A stretch of DNA of 64,000 nt from Aspidiotus rigidus (taxonomy: Eukaryota; Arthropoda; Insecta; Hemiptera; Diaspididae): contig JAVHKY010000023.1 of NCBI GenBank assembly GCA_035079385.1, positions 992,001 through 1,056,000 of the forward strand. The letters run 5' to 3'. The position numbers and the translations under genes were made by a program. Of the stretch, positions 44,170 through 54,957 are shown piece by piece. Below the pieces are notes generated by a model. It searched no databases. It saw only the letters and a list, made by a program, of their open reading frames with translations, and was not told the origin of the DNA. Position 1 is the first letter of the stretch, and every line of letters starts with the position of its first letter.

Positions 44170-44397
44170 TTAGATACCAGTGGGGAACCCCCTGTCTCGA
44201 GTCCCCTAAAGCCTGAAGTTTTTCCAAGTCCTGAAAATCATAACGTGACAACTTGAACGGACTGCAATTTCAAGGAAGCCGTCGTCTTTCCAAGTCCCCC
44301 TCCCCTCTCCGTGACGTCATCAACCTCGCTCGCGCTCGCGGACGAAAAATTTCCTCGAAGTACCCCCAACAAAAGGGATAGCGGGTTCGCCGCTAAA
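44170..44397. mobile_element. Minisatellite element E4 (short)
   Basis: The left end is TTAGATACCAGTGGGGAACC with only one hairpin; the right end is GCGGGTTCGCCGCTAAAAA. The interior has units CCTGAAGTTTTTCCAAGTCC and GTCTTTCCAAGTCCCCCTCC plus GTGACGTCATC. It is internally deleted relative to E2. Confidence 0.65.
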
Positions 44398-44626
44398 AAT
44401 CAGTCTTCATGATTATGAAATGTACGTCCGGGATGCCAGGCCGAATTGCTCCCCAACCCCTGTTTGTTACAGGCACACCTTTTTGAGGTGCTATTGCACT
44501 TGCGGTACCCCTTTCACGTGTATGAACTAGATTCCTTCTTCTTTCGAAGATGGTACTGAATGTGATGAATAAAAAAAAATACAAGTGAAGGTGGACGAAT
44601 TTTTCGCGTGCAAGGATAAAATATAA

Positions 44627-44789
44627 TTAAAAGAAACAACGAGGCTTTTCCCGCACTGTTTTTTATTAAAATACCGTGACGTTTCGGCCCAGCTAGTGGC
44701 CTTTATCAAACGAGGGCCACTAGCTGGGCCGAAACGTCACGGTATTTTAATAAAAAACAGTGCGGGAAAAGCCTCGTTGTTTCTTTTAA
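44627..44789. repeat. Perfect palindrome: 75-bp arms, 13-bp spacer
   Basis: The arm begins TTAAAAGAAACAACGAGGCT and ends GTTTCGGCCCAGCTAGTGGCC at 44701; it is repeated exactly inverted from 44715 to 44789. The spacer is TTTATCAAACGAG. Each arm contains GACGTTTCGGCC, i.e. CGAAACGTC on the other strand. The minus strand reads TTGATAA, GGCC...GGCC, GAAACGTC, a decayed hammerhead-like order. It looks like two PLE-type termini in inverted contact. Confidence 0.9.
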
Positions 44790-45109
44790 AAAAAAATACG
44801 ATTGGAAAAAAAAGAAAGAAAAATATTACGTACGTCTTCAATTTACAACGATAATTCAGTAATTGCTCGTCTCAAAAAATCTTGAAAAAGAAGAAAAGAA
44901 AAAGTTGGAAGATAAGATGAAGAAATATTATTACTTTCAATCTAAATATTTCACTTGCTGTTTTATAAAATCGGCAGACAGTTGCCGATTTCATGAATTC
45001 GGCAAAATTAGCTTTTGGGTTATCGATTTTATAAATTCGGAAAAATTTCTGCCGATTTGATAAAATCAGCAATTTGACGGATTCGGCGTAGCAATTGTCA
45101 TCAAGCTTA

Positions 45110-46785
45110 TTATCGAAATTAAAGAATCCCCCTCCCATAAAACAGGTTTTTACGGGCAAGAAATCACGCGAGTTGCGAATTTCTTTTTGGAGAAGGCGGC
45201 GGTTCTCAGGAACTCTGAAAAATGTCTGTTTCTAAACTGTATTTCTTTGTTTGCTCATCCGGCCTCCACAAGAGCGTGGACAAAAATCCAGCTACGAATG
45301 AAAGGCTGAAAAATTTGTCAACTTTAAGAAGTATTTTTCTTCGAAGATGGTGCATGCCACGGGTGAAAAACAAATAATGATAAATAAATGCTATACATCT
45401 TTTCATAATGATTTGAATAAATTTCAAGCTCATCATTCAAGAATTTGAAAATAGAAAGAACCCTCTTATACTCTTTCAAGTCAAATAAGTACCAAATTTA
45501 TTAAGCGGTCTTACGATGGATGATCAATAATATAATCTTACACTTCTCTGTTGAATCTCAAATTATATCAACTTAAAATACGATCCAACCTTTCGGCCCC
45601 AAATAAAATTTCGCATCTTACAATCAGTCAATAACCCCAAACAGACGTTCAGCTGCAACTTGAGCTACGAGTATTTCTATCATACATCGCAATATTTCGT
45701 TAAATTTTTTCCAGAAAATACTAACAATAAGTTTCATTAGCGCAGTCGATCTAGCTTCTGAGTCGTTGATAAATTTTCAGTGCTTTCATTTTACTGAAGT
45801 AAATCCGTCGTTTATTGTAATTGTTCTTTTTCAATATTCTCTTTATTCTAGCGGATCGCTGGCCCGTTGTAATCCCGTAAATTCAATTATCCTCCTGTCG
45901 CACGTTGAGGTACACACGCCTACTTAAAATTATCCTCACATAATTAGAAACAAAAGAGAGTTTTAATTGACATGCGAAGTAATTTTCCATTATTACACTA
46001 CTTACCCATGAAAAGTGAAATATAATAAAGAGAATTTTTTTCACTCAAATTCACGAAAGACATGTATTAAAAATTTCACACTTATTCGAGTTCATCCGTC
46101 GAGCCTCTCTCTATATGTTATGCCATGGGCGCTAAAATTCTGTTATAAAATGGGTAACAAAACATTAACAAAATGACGATTTCAAATTATTACTTAGAAT
46201 GATGATTCTCCACATTGATTTAAGAGGCTCAGTCTTGAGATAATTATCAGAAAACGCATAATATTAATTCACTTATAAGTAGGAATTAGGGCTGCTTTTT
46301 TCGATAATATATCAATTCAATATTTGGACATGAAATCGAGTAATTTTTTCAAAAATAATCTACGCAGACGAAGATAACGACCTTTTTACACAGGGAACTT
46401 GAAAATTATTGGAGAAATCATACTTCCCGAATAATTTTTCGGACCTATACAAAGACTATTCCACATTAGAATTGATAAGACGACATTTCGACTACGCTAA
46501 TCATTTTACATGATTTAGGTATACATTCATTTACATGAACTTGAAAATACGTAGTTTGAATACATTGTAAATTGTTACCCATTACTCGGACAATTTTCGA
46601 CGTGATGTTAAAAGTATCAACATTTACTTTGAAATTTTCCAACTTTTTTCTTTTATCTCTACTTTGGTTTATTTTCAAACGCCAGTTTGCTATAGAGGTT
46701 CTGCGGACACGACAAACTGCGTCTGAGTAAAAATATGAAAATTCTTTCGACTTTTCACTTCTCAATTCGGGCTGGTCAACGAAAA
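45110..46785. other. No recognisable gene or repeat
   Basis: AT-rich sequence. 45120-45150 has the CCTCCCATAAAACAGGTTTT module of the minisatellite elements. Open frames up to 99 codons have no recognised motif. Confidence 0.4.
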
Positions 46786-46789
46786 AAAG

Positions 46790-47040
46790 ACAATCAAAAG
46801 ATGGTACGGGTGGTGGGCGAAAGTTTTCCTCAAATCAACCAAAATCAATTTTTATGAGAAGGCAACTTGTAAGAAATTTTATACTCCACCTCGAGTCTCT
46901 TCGTTCTCAAATTATGAAGTTACTTAATGAACATTCAAATGGAAAAATCACCCTGATACCCTTTTCAATTTTTCGTGTCGTAACGCTCCTAGACTTCCTC
47001 CATTCCCTCTTACAAATCCATTAAAAACCCCCCTATGTAG
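46790..47040. repeat. Dispersed repeat, paired with 56690-56900
   Basis: Shared text in the same orientation: TCAATTTTTATGAGA, CATTCAAATGG(G/A)AAAATC, CCCTG, TTTTCAATTTT and CGTAACGC(T/A)TCCTAG-like. The element is unidentified. Confidence 0.5.
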
Positions 47041-47269
47041 TTGAAGCTCGTGAAAAAAAATTCCGAGTGGATGATCCACACATATTTTTTTCACTTTTAG
47101 CAATTTATATGCTTATAAAACTGGGACTAAAAACTTTCTACGAGCAAGAAATAAAGATCGTATTTCATATTTTTTTTTAATGCATTAGTCTTAAGGGCGC
47201 AGTAACTCATGAGAGTTGGTATTATTTTCTGTATAAGTCTAGTATACACTACTGATGTATTTCAGGCTG

Positions 47270-48184
47270 ACTGGCTCGAGAATATACAATATAGTAGATT
47301 GCCGTTGGAGTTCCTTCATTTTCTTCTATCTTCAGGGACGATCTTCCACGTCCTCTTCAAGCAAATCTTGATGTTGATGGTACACAGGTGTTGAATAGGC
47401 CCTAGCGTAGTTCTGCATTTGCCTACTCCATTCCTGGGCCATTTTTTTCTTCATGATGGTGGCCATACTTCTTCGAAACCTAGCATGTTGGATACCAGGC
47501 TACTCGGGGCAAGCGCTCCACCTACCCCGATCTCTTGAAGAGACCGACTAAACTTGTCCCGCTCACGCCTCCACGCCTCACACTCAAATAAAATGTGTTG
47601 TAGTTTATCATCCCGCCTTTGGTTACAGTGCGAACACGTTGCCTGCTCAACTTTCCTCAACTTCTCATGAAGGTACTTGTTGAAACAGGCATGGCCGCTT
47701 GACACCTGCGTCAGGTGAAAGTTTAGCTGACCTCAGTGTTGTTTCATCCACTCATCAAGGTCACGTATTAGCACACGGGTTGTCTATGTACCCAGCTCAC
47801 TCTGGGTAATTTCTGCTTTCCATTTTACAAGCAAGGAGCACCTCGCCTCCTGCTTGACTTGTAAAGCCTCTTGATAGGTCGTTGTCGTCTTCTTTGCTTT
47901 AAACACCATCGCTCTCTTCTCAGCAAGAAGCTCGATTGGTGATGAATGTGCTACAGTAATACACAAAGAGCCTCCGTCGTGACACTGCGGTAGGCACTAA
48001 CACACCTTAGCGCAGCTCTTCGTTGGATCTTTACCATCTCTCTCCTTCTGTATGGTATCTTCATGGAGTCGGCCCGTACTGGAGCACCATATAGGAGGAT
48101 CGACAAGGCGGTGCTCATCATGATCCTTATTCTTGCTTCTGTCGGTCCTCCTAGGTTCACCCGGCTCGTCTGTTGCGCTGCCAT
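47270..48184 (-). pseudogene. R1-like LINE C-terminal remnant and 3' tail (chimera copy A)
   Basis: The minus strand from 48184 reads MAAQQTSRVNLGGPTEARIR, IMMSTALSILLYGAPVRADS, then REMVKIQRRAALRCVSAYRS and VTTEALCVL, the conserved region after the RT thumb in R1-clade LINEs (AYRTVSTxAxxVLAGxxPIxLLA). It continues with SPIELLAEKRAMVFKAKK, HACFNKYLHEKLRKVEQATC and SHCNQRRDDKLQHILFECEA (a C..C...H...C knuckle), ending FEEVWPPS at 47451. The 3' UTR follows to about 47270. A frameshift lies near 47960. The 5' part is cut at about 48180, where a PLE fragment on the opposite strand begins. Confidence 0.75.
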
Positions 48185-48840
48185 CAGGAAATGGTGCCGG
48201 AAGCTCAGCGTTGAGTCAAACCAGGAGAAAGTTTGAGATCAGGAGAAAGGAGCACAAAACGTCGAGGGAGAAAGAAGATGGCAAGTCACTGTTTGGGAAA
48301 CACTATAACGAGGAAAACCACGATGGAGAGGGAATATTTGAAGTCGTACACGTAGAGAATCGCACAAAGAGAAGAAAACTCTGGGAACAAATGGAGATTG
48401 CAAAAGCCAAGAGGAAGAAAGCCTGCCTCTTGAACAATGTAATCACATTTGACAGCGAAAAATAATTCGGCCTGGTGATTGGACGAGAGAAGAAGAACGG
48501 AACCAACCAATGAGACGGCAGGAATCCAGGTAGCCAATAGAAACGCAGCATTTAGAACAATAGATTGAACCAATCACAAAGCAGTATGTTTTAGCCAATA
48601 AGAAGACAATGTCATATTATTGTAAGAATAAGTTTCTAAGAAGTGAACCAATCACAACACAGCATTGTTACAGCCAATAAGATCACAGTGTTATACTATA
48701 AAAACTCATGGTTAAGGCCTTGTTCTCCAGTTGCGACACAACTGATGATGGGATAACACCCGAAAGTACTCTTGAATAAGCAACTAATAAAGTAGATTTG
48801 TACAATTGAAAAAACCCTTTTTCAATACTAGTGCTCTACT
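48185..48840 (+). pseudogene. PLE family C: GIY-YIG C-terminus and terminal repeat (chimera copy A)
   Basis: 48215-48465 encodes a GIY-YIG C-terminal part: RRKFEIRRKEHKTSREKEDG, KSLFGKHYNEENHDGEGIFE, VVHVENRTKRRKLWEQMEIA and KACLLNNVITFDSEK, then stop. The pattern RxKEH...H...NH...LWEqmEI is that of PLE endonucleases. The non-coding terminus follows, with repeated CCAATCACA/AGCCAATAAGA words, CTGATGA (48742-48748) and CAATACTAGTGCT (48827-48839). The same block occurs inverted at 58847-59546. Confidence 0.75.
48742..48770 (+). ncRNA. Hammerhead-like core in PLE family C terminus
   Basis: CTGATGA, T, GGG ATAACA CCC, GAAAGTAC. Core words and a 3-bp stem II are present with the same extra U after CUGAUGA as at 39871. 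Stem I is weak (CAA with TTG) and the GUC triplet is replaced by GUAC. It is probably a variant or decayed. Confidence 0.4.
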
Positions 48841-48859
48841 TACACCTCACTCACTCATT

Positions 48860-49692
48860 ATGAGTTCCGATAATAGCACACCAGACATGGTTAACGAGGT
48901 TTTCAAGTTTCTGAAGACCAAGGTCAAAGTAAGAGTGACACATGTGAAGATTTGGTTCAATAACGAATGCTTGAGACAAGGCATTATTCCCAAGTATGCG
49001 ACTATCAGGCTACCAGGAAACAGCGCAGCAGTGAAACGCACCAAGATGCAAGCCGAAAGATTGAGAGTGAAGAACGAAATTGGTGAACTCTACAAGAAAG
49101 TCACCAGGCTGAATGGTCTACTGTATGATCAATATTTCCATCTGTCCAGGTTACTCCACCCGCAAGAAGTCAAAGAAATGATGTTCGAAAAAGGAGGAAA
49201 GCGGAAGAAAGGAGAAGACTATGTGGAAAAACGAGTGGAAGCCCAAACAAAACAGATCAAGAAGAAGCTTGCCGAACTGACCCGGAAGAAAGAAGAAAGA
49301 AAGGAAGAGACAGCGAGAGTTGAGTACAAATTTGCTCCCAGAACCGAGAACCTATCAAGCGTCACCTTCACAGAAGAAGAAAGAAGACTGCTGGACAAAG
49401 GCATCAAGAGGCTGAACCAGTGTAGGCTTGAAAGCATGGCCATTAGCTGCAAACAAGTAATCCAAACCATGGAACACGACGTGAGACCAGAAGCCTGGAC
49501 TAAAATTGGGAAAGTGCTGTTGGACATCAAAGAGGATATGTGCCGAACCTATGACAGAACGCAAGTAATGCAGAGGAAGGTCACAAATCTACAAAAGAAG
49601 ATCCGATAGAACAACCTGATTTTGACAAAGGCGGACAAGGGCAGCACGGTAGTGGTAATGGAGAAGGAGGACTACATTAGCACTCCGCTCCA
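48860..49692 (+). pseudogene. PLE family C N-terminal ORF part
   Basis: From ATG 48860 (MSSDNSTPDMVNEVFKFL) the frame runs to TAG at 49607-49609 and continues in frame with NNLILTKADKGSTVVVMEKE, DYIST. The latter is the PLE pre-RT motif (xxKADKGxxVVVMxKxDYI). The upstream 249 residues contain KIWFNNECLRQGIIPKYATI and a long Lys/Glu-rich, coiled-coil-like segment (residues ~60-150) that fits the variable N-terminal domain of PLE proteins. The TAG is a nonsense mutation if the element was once continuous. The RT proper is missing, since the homology stops near 49692. Because a PLE C-terminus and terminal repeat lie directly upstream (48185-48840), the order is end-terminus-start, as in head-to-tail PLE copies. 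An earlier in-frame ATG at 48806 lies in the terminal repeat. Confidence 0.75.
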
Positions 49693-49841
49693 CTCCTCTC
49701 CATGGTAGCTGAAATTGATGGGTAGGTGTGAAAATTCATTGTAACCCAGCCTCTTTTAATTTCCTGTGGATGTGCCTTCGATATTTTATTTTTTGTTGGT
49801 AGAAATCACGAAAGAATTTTCTTTATCGGACGGTATTTTCT

Positions 49842-50020
49842 CAAAATATGTATCGGACTTTAACGGCTCTGCCGTCCACAAATTAAAAACAAAAAAGAGA
49901 GGGACTATAAGTTTTGCTCCTCTGATGATGTAGAATGTAACCTACAAAACGTCAGGCCTTCTTTTTCTTCTTTTTAATTTGTGGACGGCAGAGTCGTTGA
50001 AGTCTGATAAATATTTGAAG
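49842..50020. repeat. Inverted-repeat retroelement terminus with hammerhead-like loop
   Basis: The arm GGACTTTAACGGCTCTGCCG, TCCACAAATTAAAAA (49852-49889) is inverted at 49971-50010 (TTTTTAATTTGTGGACGGCA, GAGTCGTTGAAGTC). The loop contains the hammerhead-like sequence at 49919-49956. Confidence 0.75.
49919..49956 (+). ncRNA. Hammerhead-like motif in the loop of an inverted terminus
   Basis: CCT, CTGATGA, T, GTAG AATGTAAC CTAC, AAAAC, GTC, AGG. Stem I is 3 bp and stem II 4 bp; the core GAAA has become AAAA, so cleavage is doubtful. The layout, including the extra U, matches 39840-39883. Confidence 0.45.
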
Positions 50021-50059
50021 AAATCACGAATACCGATACCGCTTTTAGCGATTTACCGT

Positions 50060-50086
50060 TTTTTTTTTTTTTTTTTTTTTTTTTTC
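50060..50086. repeat. Poly(T) tract
   Basis: A run of about 26 T, possibly the reverse of a retroposon A tail. Confidence 0.9.
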
Positions 50087-50089
50087 TAA

Positions 50090-51650
50090 ATAAAAAGGGC
50101 TTTACCCGCACAATTTTTTAGTTATACAATAAAAAAACTAGGGTATACCCTTGCACGAAAAAATTTTGTACATTCATTTTATGTTTTTTTTTTTGTCATT
50201 TGTTTATGGTATAGACCGTTTACGACGATCAAATTAGCGAGTCCTGGCTACTTTAGAAAAAGCATAATTCCGATCGCTTTTAACGATAGATTGGATTTAA
50301 CGATTCGTAGCAAAGAAGTACGGTAAAGTTCATTGCGAATTATTTACGAGAACTTTCTATTAATAATGCGGCGTTACAAACGAACTTGTCACATAATTTT
50401 TCATAAAGTTGAACTTCATCGTCACGAGATCCACAAATTCTCTGTTCACCGGGTCTACACCCAAATCGTTGTCGAACGTAGGCCCGAGTTTGCTGATATC
50501 GGTAATGTACAATAACACGAACTTGTTTTGTCGCATTCACGAATAAGAATCGAAAACCGACAACTGCCTCGCTCAAAATGTGAATAGAGAAACTGCTTTG
50601 CTATTATAAAATTTCTGGGAAAGAAAGACAGATAACGAGCCTCTATAAATCACTTTCTATTTTTGTTCCTCCTCAATAATGATCACTTTTATCTCAGATA
50701 GCGCTGTTCAGTCGGAAAGATGGGCGAGCTGCGGAAATGAAGTCGAAGTTTTTCTTAATACCACGAGCTAAAAACGTAGATGAAACTACCGGTCAATCTC
50801 ACTCCCATTATACTTGATAAATATCGATCCGGTTTCATTTTTTTTTTTTTTTTCCTATCGTATGGAAGTTTTTCACGTGACATACATTTTAACGTACAAA
50901 ATACGACTCCAATAGATGTACCGGTTTGATCGTTATTAGACAGAAATTTTAGCTGAACTAGTTGGCACACGATCGAGTCAGGATAACTGATAAAGAACAC
51001 AAAAATAAACAAATAAAAAAAGAAAGAAAACTAGACAAAAAATTTACCAATAAAAACCGTACCGGTAAGAACGGCATTCAATAATGCCAAGAATGAAGTT
51101 CAATGGAATCATGAGTATGGTCAGTGACACTAATTTTGCCTTACGATTTCGAATTGGAATCTATATTACGCAAAATTCCATATTACTGCATTTTATTACC
51201 TTGTTACACACACAAACAGACATATGCGCACATTTTGCACGGTTAACATCACGAGTGACGTGAACGGCTGCGGTACGAGCGGGTATACGATTTTATAGTT
51301 TTTTGCATCGTAAAAATTGATGAGACATTACCAGTACAGCAGAATTCGTTTCGCAGTTATTGCATAAATTAACAAAGTATCTTATTCTTGCCTTTTTCTC
51401 TATTCATTTCTGACTCAAAAGTAATGTAGTCTGTTTCTGTAGACCGTGGTATCTCACCTTAATTACCAGGAGAAATTTTTAAACCCATCGTTCAACGAAC
51501 TGGAACGAAAATAGAAAGGAGAATGGCATCGCGAGTGGAGCGATCAGGACATTTTTGTACTGATGACTAAATTGGAATACGATGAATTTTGTAACTGCTC
51601 TGATCAATGGCGAAAGAAGGGAGATGCTGAGGGCTAATCTCCTCCACCCG
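50090..51650. other. No recognisable gene
   Basis: AT-rich, apparently unique sequence. 50333-50576 is open on both strands (60 and 78 codons) but neither frame shows a recognised motif. 50090-50130 (GGGCTTTACCCGCACAATTT) resembles the arm of the palindrome at 44641. Confidence 0.4.
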
Positions 51651-51659
51651 AGGTAGTGC

Positions 51660-51835
51660 CGAAAATGGAAATTTCATCCTTTTTAAGTACCCTATAATAA
51701 TTACGTACAAAATGAAACGGTAATTTGTTCGGCACTGTCGTCAAAAAACGTTTAATACATAATATGATACTCGACGTTTCGGAGACACAGTTTCCATTAT
51801 CAAGGGTCATCAAAAAAAGATTTTTCTGATTGTCT
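51660..51835 (-). repeat. PLE-type terminal fragment with CGAAACGTCG
   Basis: The minus strand reads CTTGATAATGGAAACTGTGT, CTCCGAAACGTCGAGTATCA: TTGATAA, a GGA/TCC stem and GAAACGTC, a decayed hammerhead-like order. AGTGCCGAA near 51656 is inverted at 51730-51738. Confidence 0.45.
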
Positions 51836-51839
51836 ACAA

Positions 51840-52540
51840 ATAATTTTATAATATGTACTCATTTCATTACTTATCTTATGTCATAGATTGAACCATCTAT
51901 TATCGCCTTTCTCATTCCCGAGCTTGAGAACTTCTGACGCCCGATTACGTTCAATTAGACCTATTCATTAATTCTGTCCTCCTCACAGTGGGATGAAACA
52001 CTCTCGTAGCCGGCAATAAATAAAAAAATTAAGAAACCTACTTCGACCGTCTTGACCAGGGGGTTTAATACTTGTGAAACACGAATCTAAAATCCATTTT
52101 TGGATTTGGAGCCCCCTCCCCTTTCCTTACATATTTACACATGTTCGGCAGAGAATAAATAGAGATTCTCTGTCAGAAAGATAGGTTTGGGGTTTTTTTG
52201 CTCCGCAGAACACATATCTGAAATCCATTTTTTGATTTGAAGCCCCTTTCTCACCCACAAGTATTTGACACTATGATAATCATGTAACTAGAGATTCTTT
52301 AGTAGAAAAATCAATAGGTTTTTTTAACCCACAGAACACAAACCCGAAGTTCATTATCCAATTGAGAGTCCCTTCCCCTCTCCACAAATATTCAATTCCG
52401 TCGTATATTTGATATGAACCCCTTCGTTCACTATTTGATTTGTCACATTTATATGAATTATTGTAATCGTGCAGGAAGTTCGAAAAAAAACAAATTTCTC
52501 TATCATTTGTTAGTTACCTATTTACACTTATTTTGTTCTT
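51840..52540. other. No gene; diverged ~130-bp tandem segments
   Basis: 52080-52440 holds about three diverged units: GAACACATATCTGAAATCCA, TTTTTTGATTTGAAGCCCC, TAGAGATTCT, then a T-run; unit starts near 52075, 52205 and 52333. No coding content. Confidence 0.55.
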
Positions 52541-52543
52541 CTT

Positions 52544-53764
52544 GGCGGGAGACCCGCCATCCGTTTAGTTACTTAGGGCCATCAGAGGAATTCTTTCCGC
52601 GTACGCGTAACGCTTTCTGGCGTAACGCTGGGACTTGGAAAAATTCGTGACCTTCTATGGGCTAGTATAGAGACTTGGAAAAATTCCGGGCTCTTCTATA
52701 CCCATCTTATACTCCTAAATGGGCTAGTATAGGGACATAAAGAATTCCGGGCTCTTGTATGCCCCTCTATTAGCTAGTGTAGTGACTTAGAAAAAGTTGA
52801 ACGAGGAACGCAGGGAACCTGTTTTATGAGTAAAATGGAATTGGGTATTGAAAATTCAAGGAAGCCTAGACCTACTATAAGCCAAGTATAATATAGTTTG
52901 AGAGTCAAAATTTTTCTCGAATCTCCAGCTATATAATTATGATAGCTCGACAGTCGAAATTTTTTCAAGTCCCCCTCGTATCATAATTATATAGCTCGAA
53001 AGTCGAAATTTTTCCAAGTTTTTTGCTGGACGGCGGACGGCGCACGGCAAATTTCTCAAAAAGCCTCCCATAAAACTGTTCCCTGTTAGAATTTCGAGCT
53101 CTTCTATGCGACTTTGAAAAATTACGGGAGACCCGCCATCCATTTAGTTACCGGGGGCCCTCAGAGGAATTCTGTTCGCGTACGCATAACGCCTGGGAGC
53201 ATAACGCTGTGGGGTATAACGCTGTCTCGCGTAACGTTGGGACTTGGAAAAATTCGTGACCTTCTATGGGCTAGTATAGGGACTTGGAAAAATTCTGGGC
53301 TCTTCTATACCCATCTTATACCCCTAAATGGGCTAGTATAAGGACTTGGAGAATTCCGGGCTCTTCTATACCCCTTTATTGGCTAGTATAGTGACTTGGT
53401 GAATTCCGGGCTCTTCTATACCCCTTTATTGGCTAGTATAGTGACTTGAAAAATTTCGAGTTCTTCTATGTGACTTGGAAAAATTTTCGCGGCTCCTGTA
53501 TTGTGTAGTCATCTGTGGAACTTGGAGAAATTTCAGCTGTTCTATAGTCTTCTATGGGACTTGGAAAAATTTTCGCGAATACGCAACGCTGGCACTTGGA
53601 AAAATTCCTGGCTCCTCTATATCGTCTTCTATGGGAGTTAGAAAAATTCCTTGTTCCTCTATATCGCTGAGGGGCGCGTAACTCTGGTTAGGTTAGGTTA
53701 TATCCTATGACCTACATAAACTTAAAATCTTCAACCCTAAACCATGAGTCGCGGGTCTCCCGCA
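52544..53764. mobile_element. Minisatellite element E5 with hairpin ends
   Basis: The left end GGCGGGAGACCCGCC (52544-52558) and right end GTCGCGGGTCTCCCGCAAC (53748-53766) are inverted hairpins, a variant of the E1-E4 ends. The left-end block (GGGAGACCCGCCATCC, TTTAGTTAC, CAGAGGAATTCT) recurs at 53127-53175, so the body is partly duplicated. Units of about 50 bp follow: GACTTGGTGAATTCCGGGCT, CTTCTATACCCCTTTATTGG, CTAGTATAGT. The module CGGCGCACGGCAAATTTCTC ties it to E2. Confidence 0.75.
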
Positions 53765-53769
53765 ACTCT

Positions 53770-54950
53770 TGCTCCCTGAGCAAGAGCCTGTAAGTTTTTT
53801 TTTCAATTCTCATCATGTAAATCTTCAATTGAAACTCATCGTTGTAGTCATCTTTTTCTTCTCCTTTTCCTCTTCTTCTCCAACAGTTTTCTTTAGCAAT
53901 TTTGATACTTTTTTTTTTTAGGTATTGTCAGCGTCCTCTCAATGAAATAGGTAATAAGGGCAAGAGTAACTAAAAAAATTATTTTACCGATTAAATATTT
54001 CCAATTCATTGCAATTCTCCACAACCATCCCTAAATTTTAATCTGCAAAAATACAAATAAAATTCAAATGGGAAGAAAAATAGCTTGAAATCATCTCTTT
54101 CAGTTACTATTTGTGAGTAAAGTTTTTCACTGCTCGAAGTTTCAATGAATCTTTCTAAATTTTTAGAAAGATTCAATTGAAGGCGGTATCAAAGCAGAAT
54201 TGGAAAACTTTCTTTAATAAGCTTCTCATTTCACTTTAAAATCATTGAAAATTTGTCCATTTTTTGACGCTGTAAATTTTTGTTGGATCAAAAATTTGGA
54301 GATCAAAAAATTTCTTCTATAAATGGAGTCTTGAGCAAGTTTCTTGTGAAGTTTTGTGAAGTCATTCCTTATACAGACTACCTACGCACAGCCGACATGC
54401 GTCGCTGAGTAACTGCTGATATACCAAACCGTGTAGAGTACTTGGAGAGTATATATGCAATTTGTTGTACACCATTCTGGCCTTTCCCAACGGACGACGC
54501 ACACTCTTAAGGATGATACTCTCCTTCATACCTTGAAAAAAAAATCCAAATTATTTCGTGTTGTAAGCCACATTATACTCTTAAAACCATGCTCATATCA
54601 CTGCAAAATGCAAGTTAATGCAACAAGTGTTAATGCACGATTAAAATGAACGTTTTTGTGCGTTTGTTTGTGGTTATACATTCTCGGCACATATTGGCAC
54701 AAATTTTTGCCAGTCTAAAGAACTTGCATATTGAACACGTATGTAGTACTTACTGGCCATGCTTCATTCCAGCTTTAATTGAAAACACAGCTAAAAACCA
54801 TTAGAACCACGTAAAAGAGCGTTAAAAATACTCCAGATTCAGTAATAAAAAAAGTACATGCCGATAAGTACGACACTGGTTCAAGTGTTCAACAGTGAGC
54901 TCTTCAGTGACGGAACAACAAATCCCCGCACCTTCTCCCCTCCCCATTAT
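53770..54950. other. No recognisable gene
   Basis: T-rich, then AT-rich sequence. 54170-54330 resembles 23895-24000 (GGCGGTATCAAAGCAGAATT, AAATTTGTCCATTTTTTGAC). Nothing else is recognised. Confidence 0.4.
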
Positions 54951-54957
54951 TAAGTAA

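Larger units (their letters stand above)
43682..45096. mobile_element. Non-autonomous DNA transposon with ~110-bp inverted ends, carrying nested elements
   Basis: The left end AATTGTTACGCCGAATTCGT, CAAATTGTCGATTCTATCAA, ATTTTACCGAATTTATAAAA is matched by the inverted right end (AATTGCTACGCCGAATCCGT, CAAATTGCTGATTTTATCAA, TTTTTCCGAATTTATAAAAT), about 85-90% alike by eye. Both ends carry several (C)CGAATT-type words. No transposase is seen. Inside are minisatellite element E4 (44170-44397) and a perfect palindrome (44627-44789). Target-site duplication was not resolved. Confidence 0.7.

Noticed and set aside
44678..44709. Functional hammerhead ribozyme in the perfect palindrome
   Set aside because: The core reads TTGATAA, so conserved C3 and G8 are lost; kept only as a decayed, related motif.
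48133..48465. Single 110-codon protein
   Set aside because: The first ~27 codons read LINE sequence on its antisense strand; only the later part is PLE coding sequence. It is a junction artefact.
50333..50576. Overlapping open frames on both strands as a small gene
   Set aside because: No recognised motif, splice signals or similarity inside the window; expected by chance in this much sequence.
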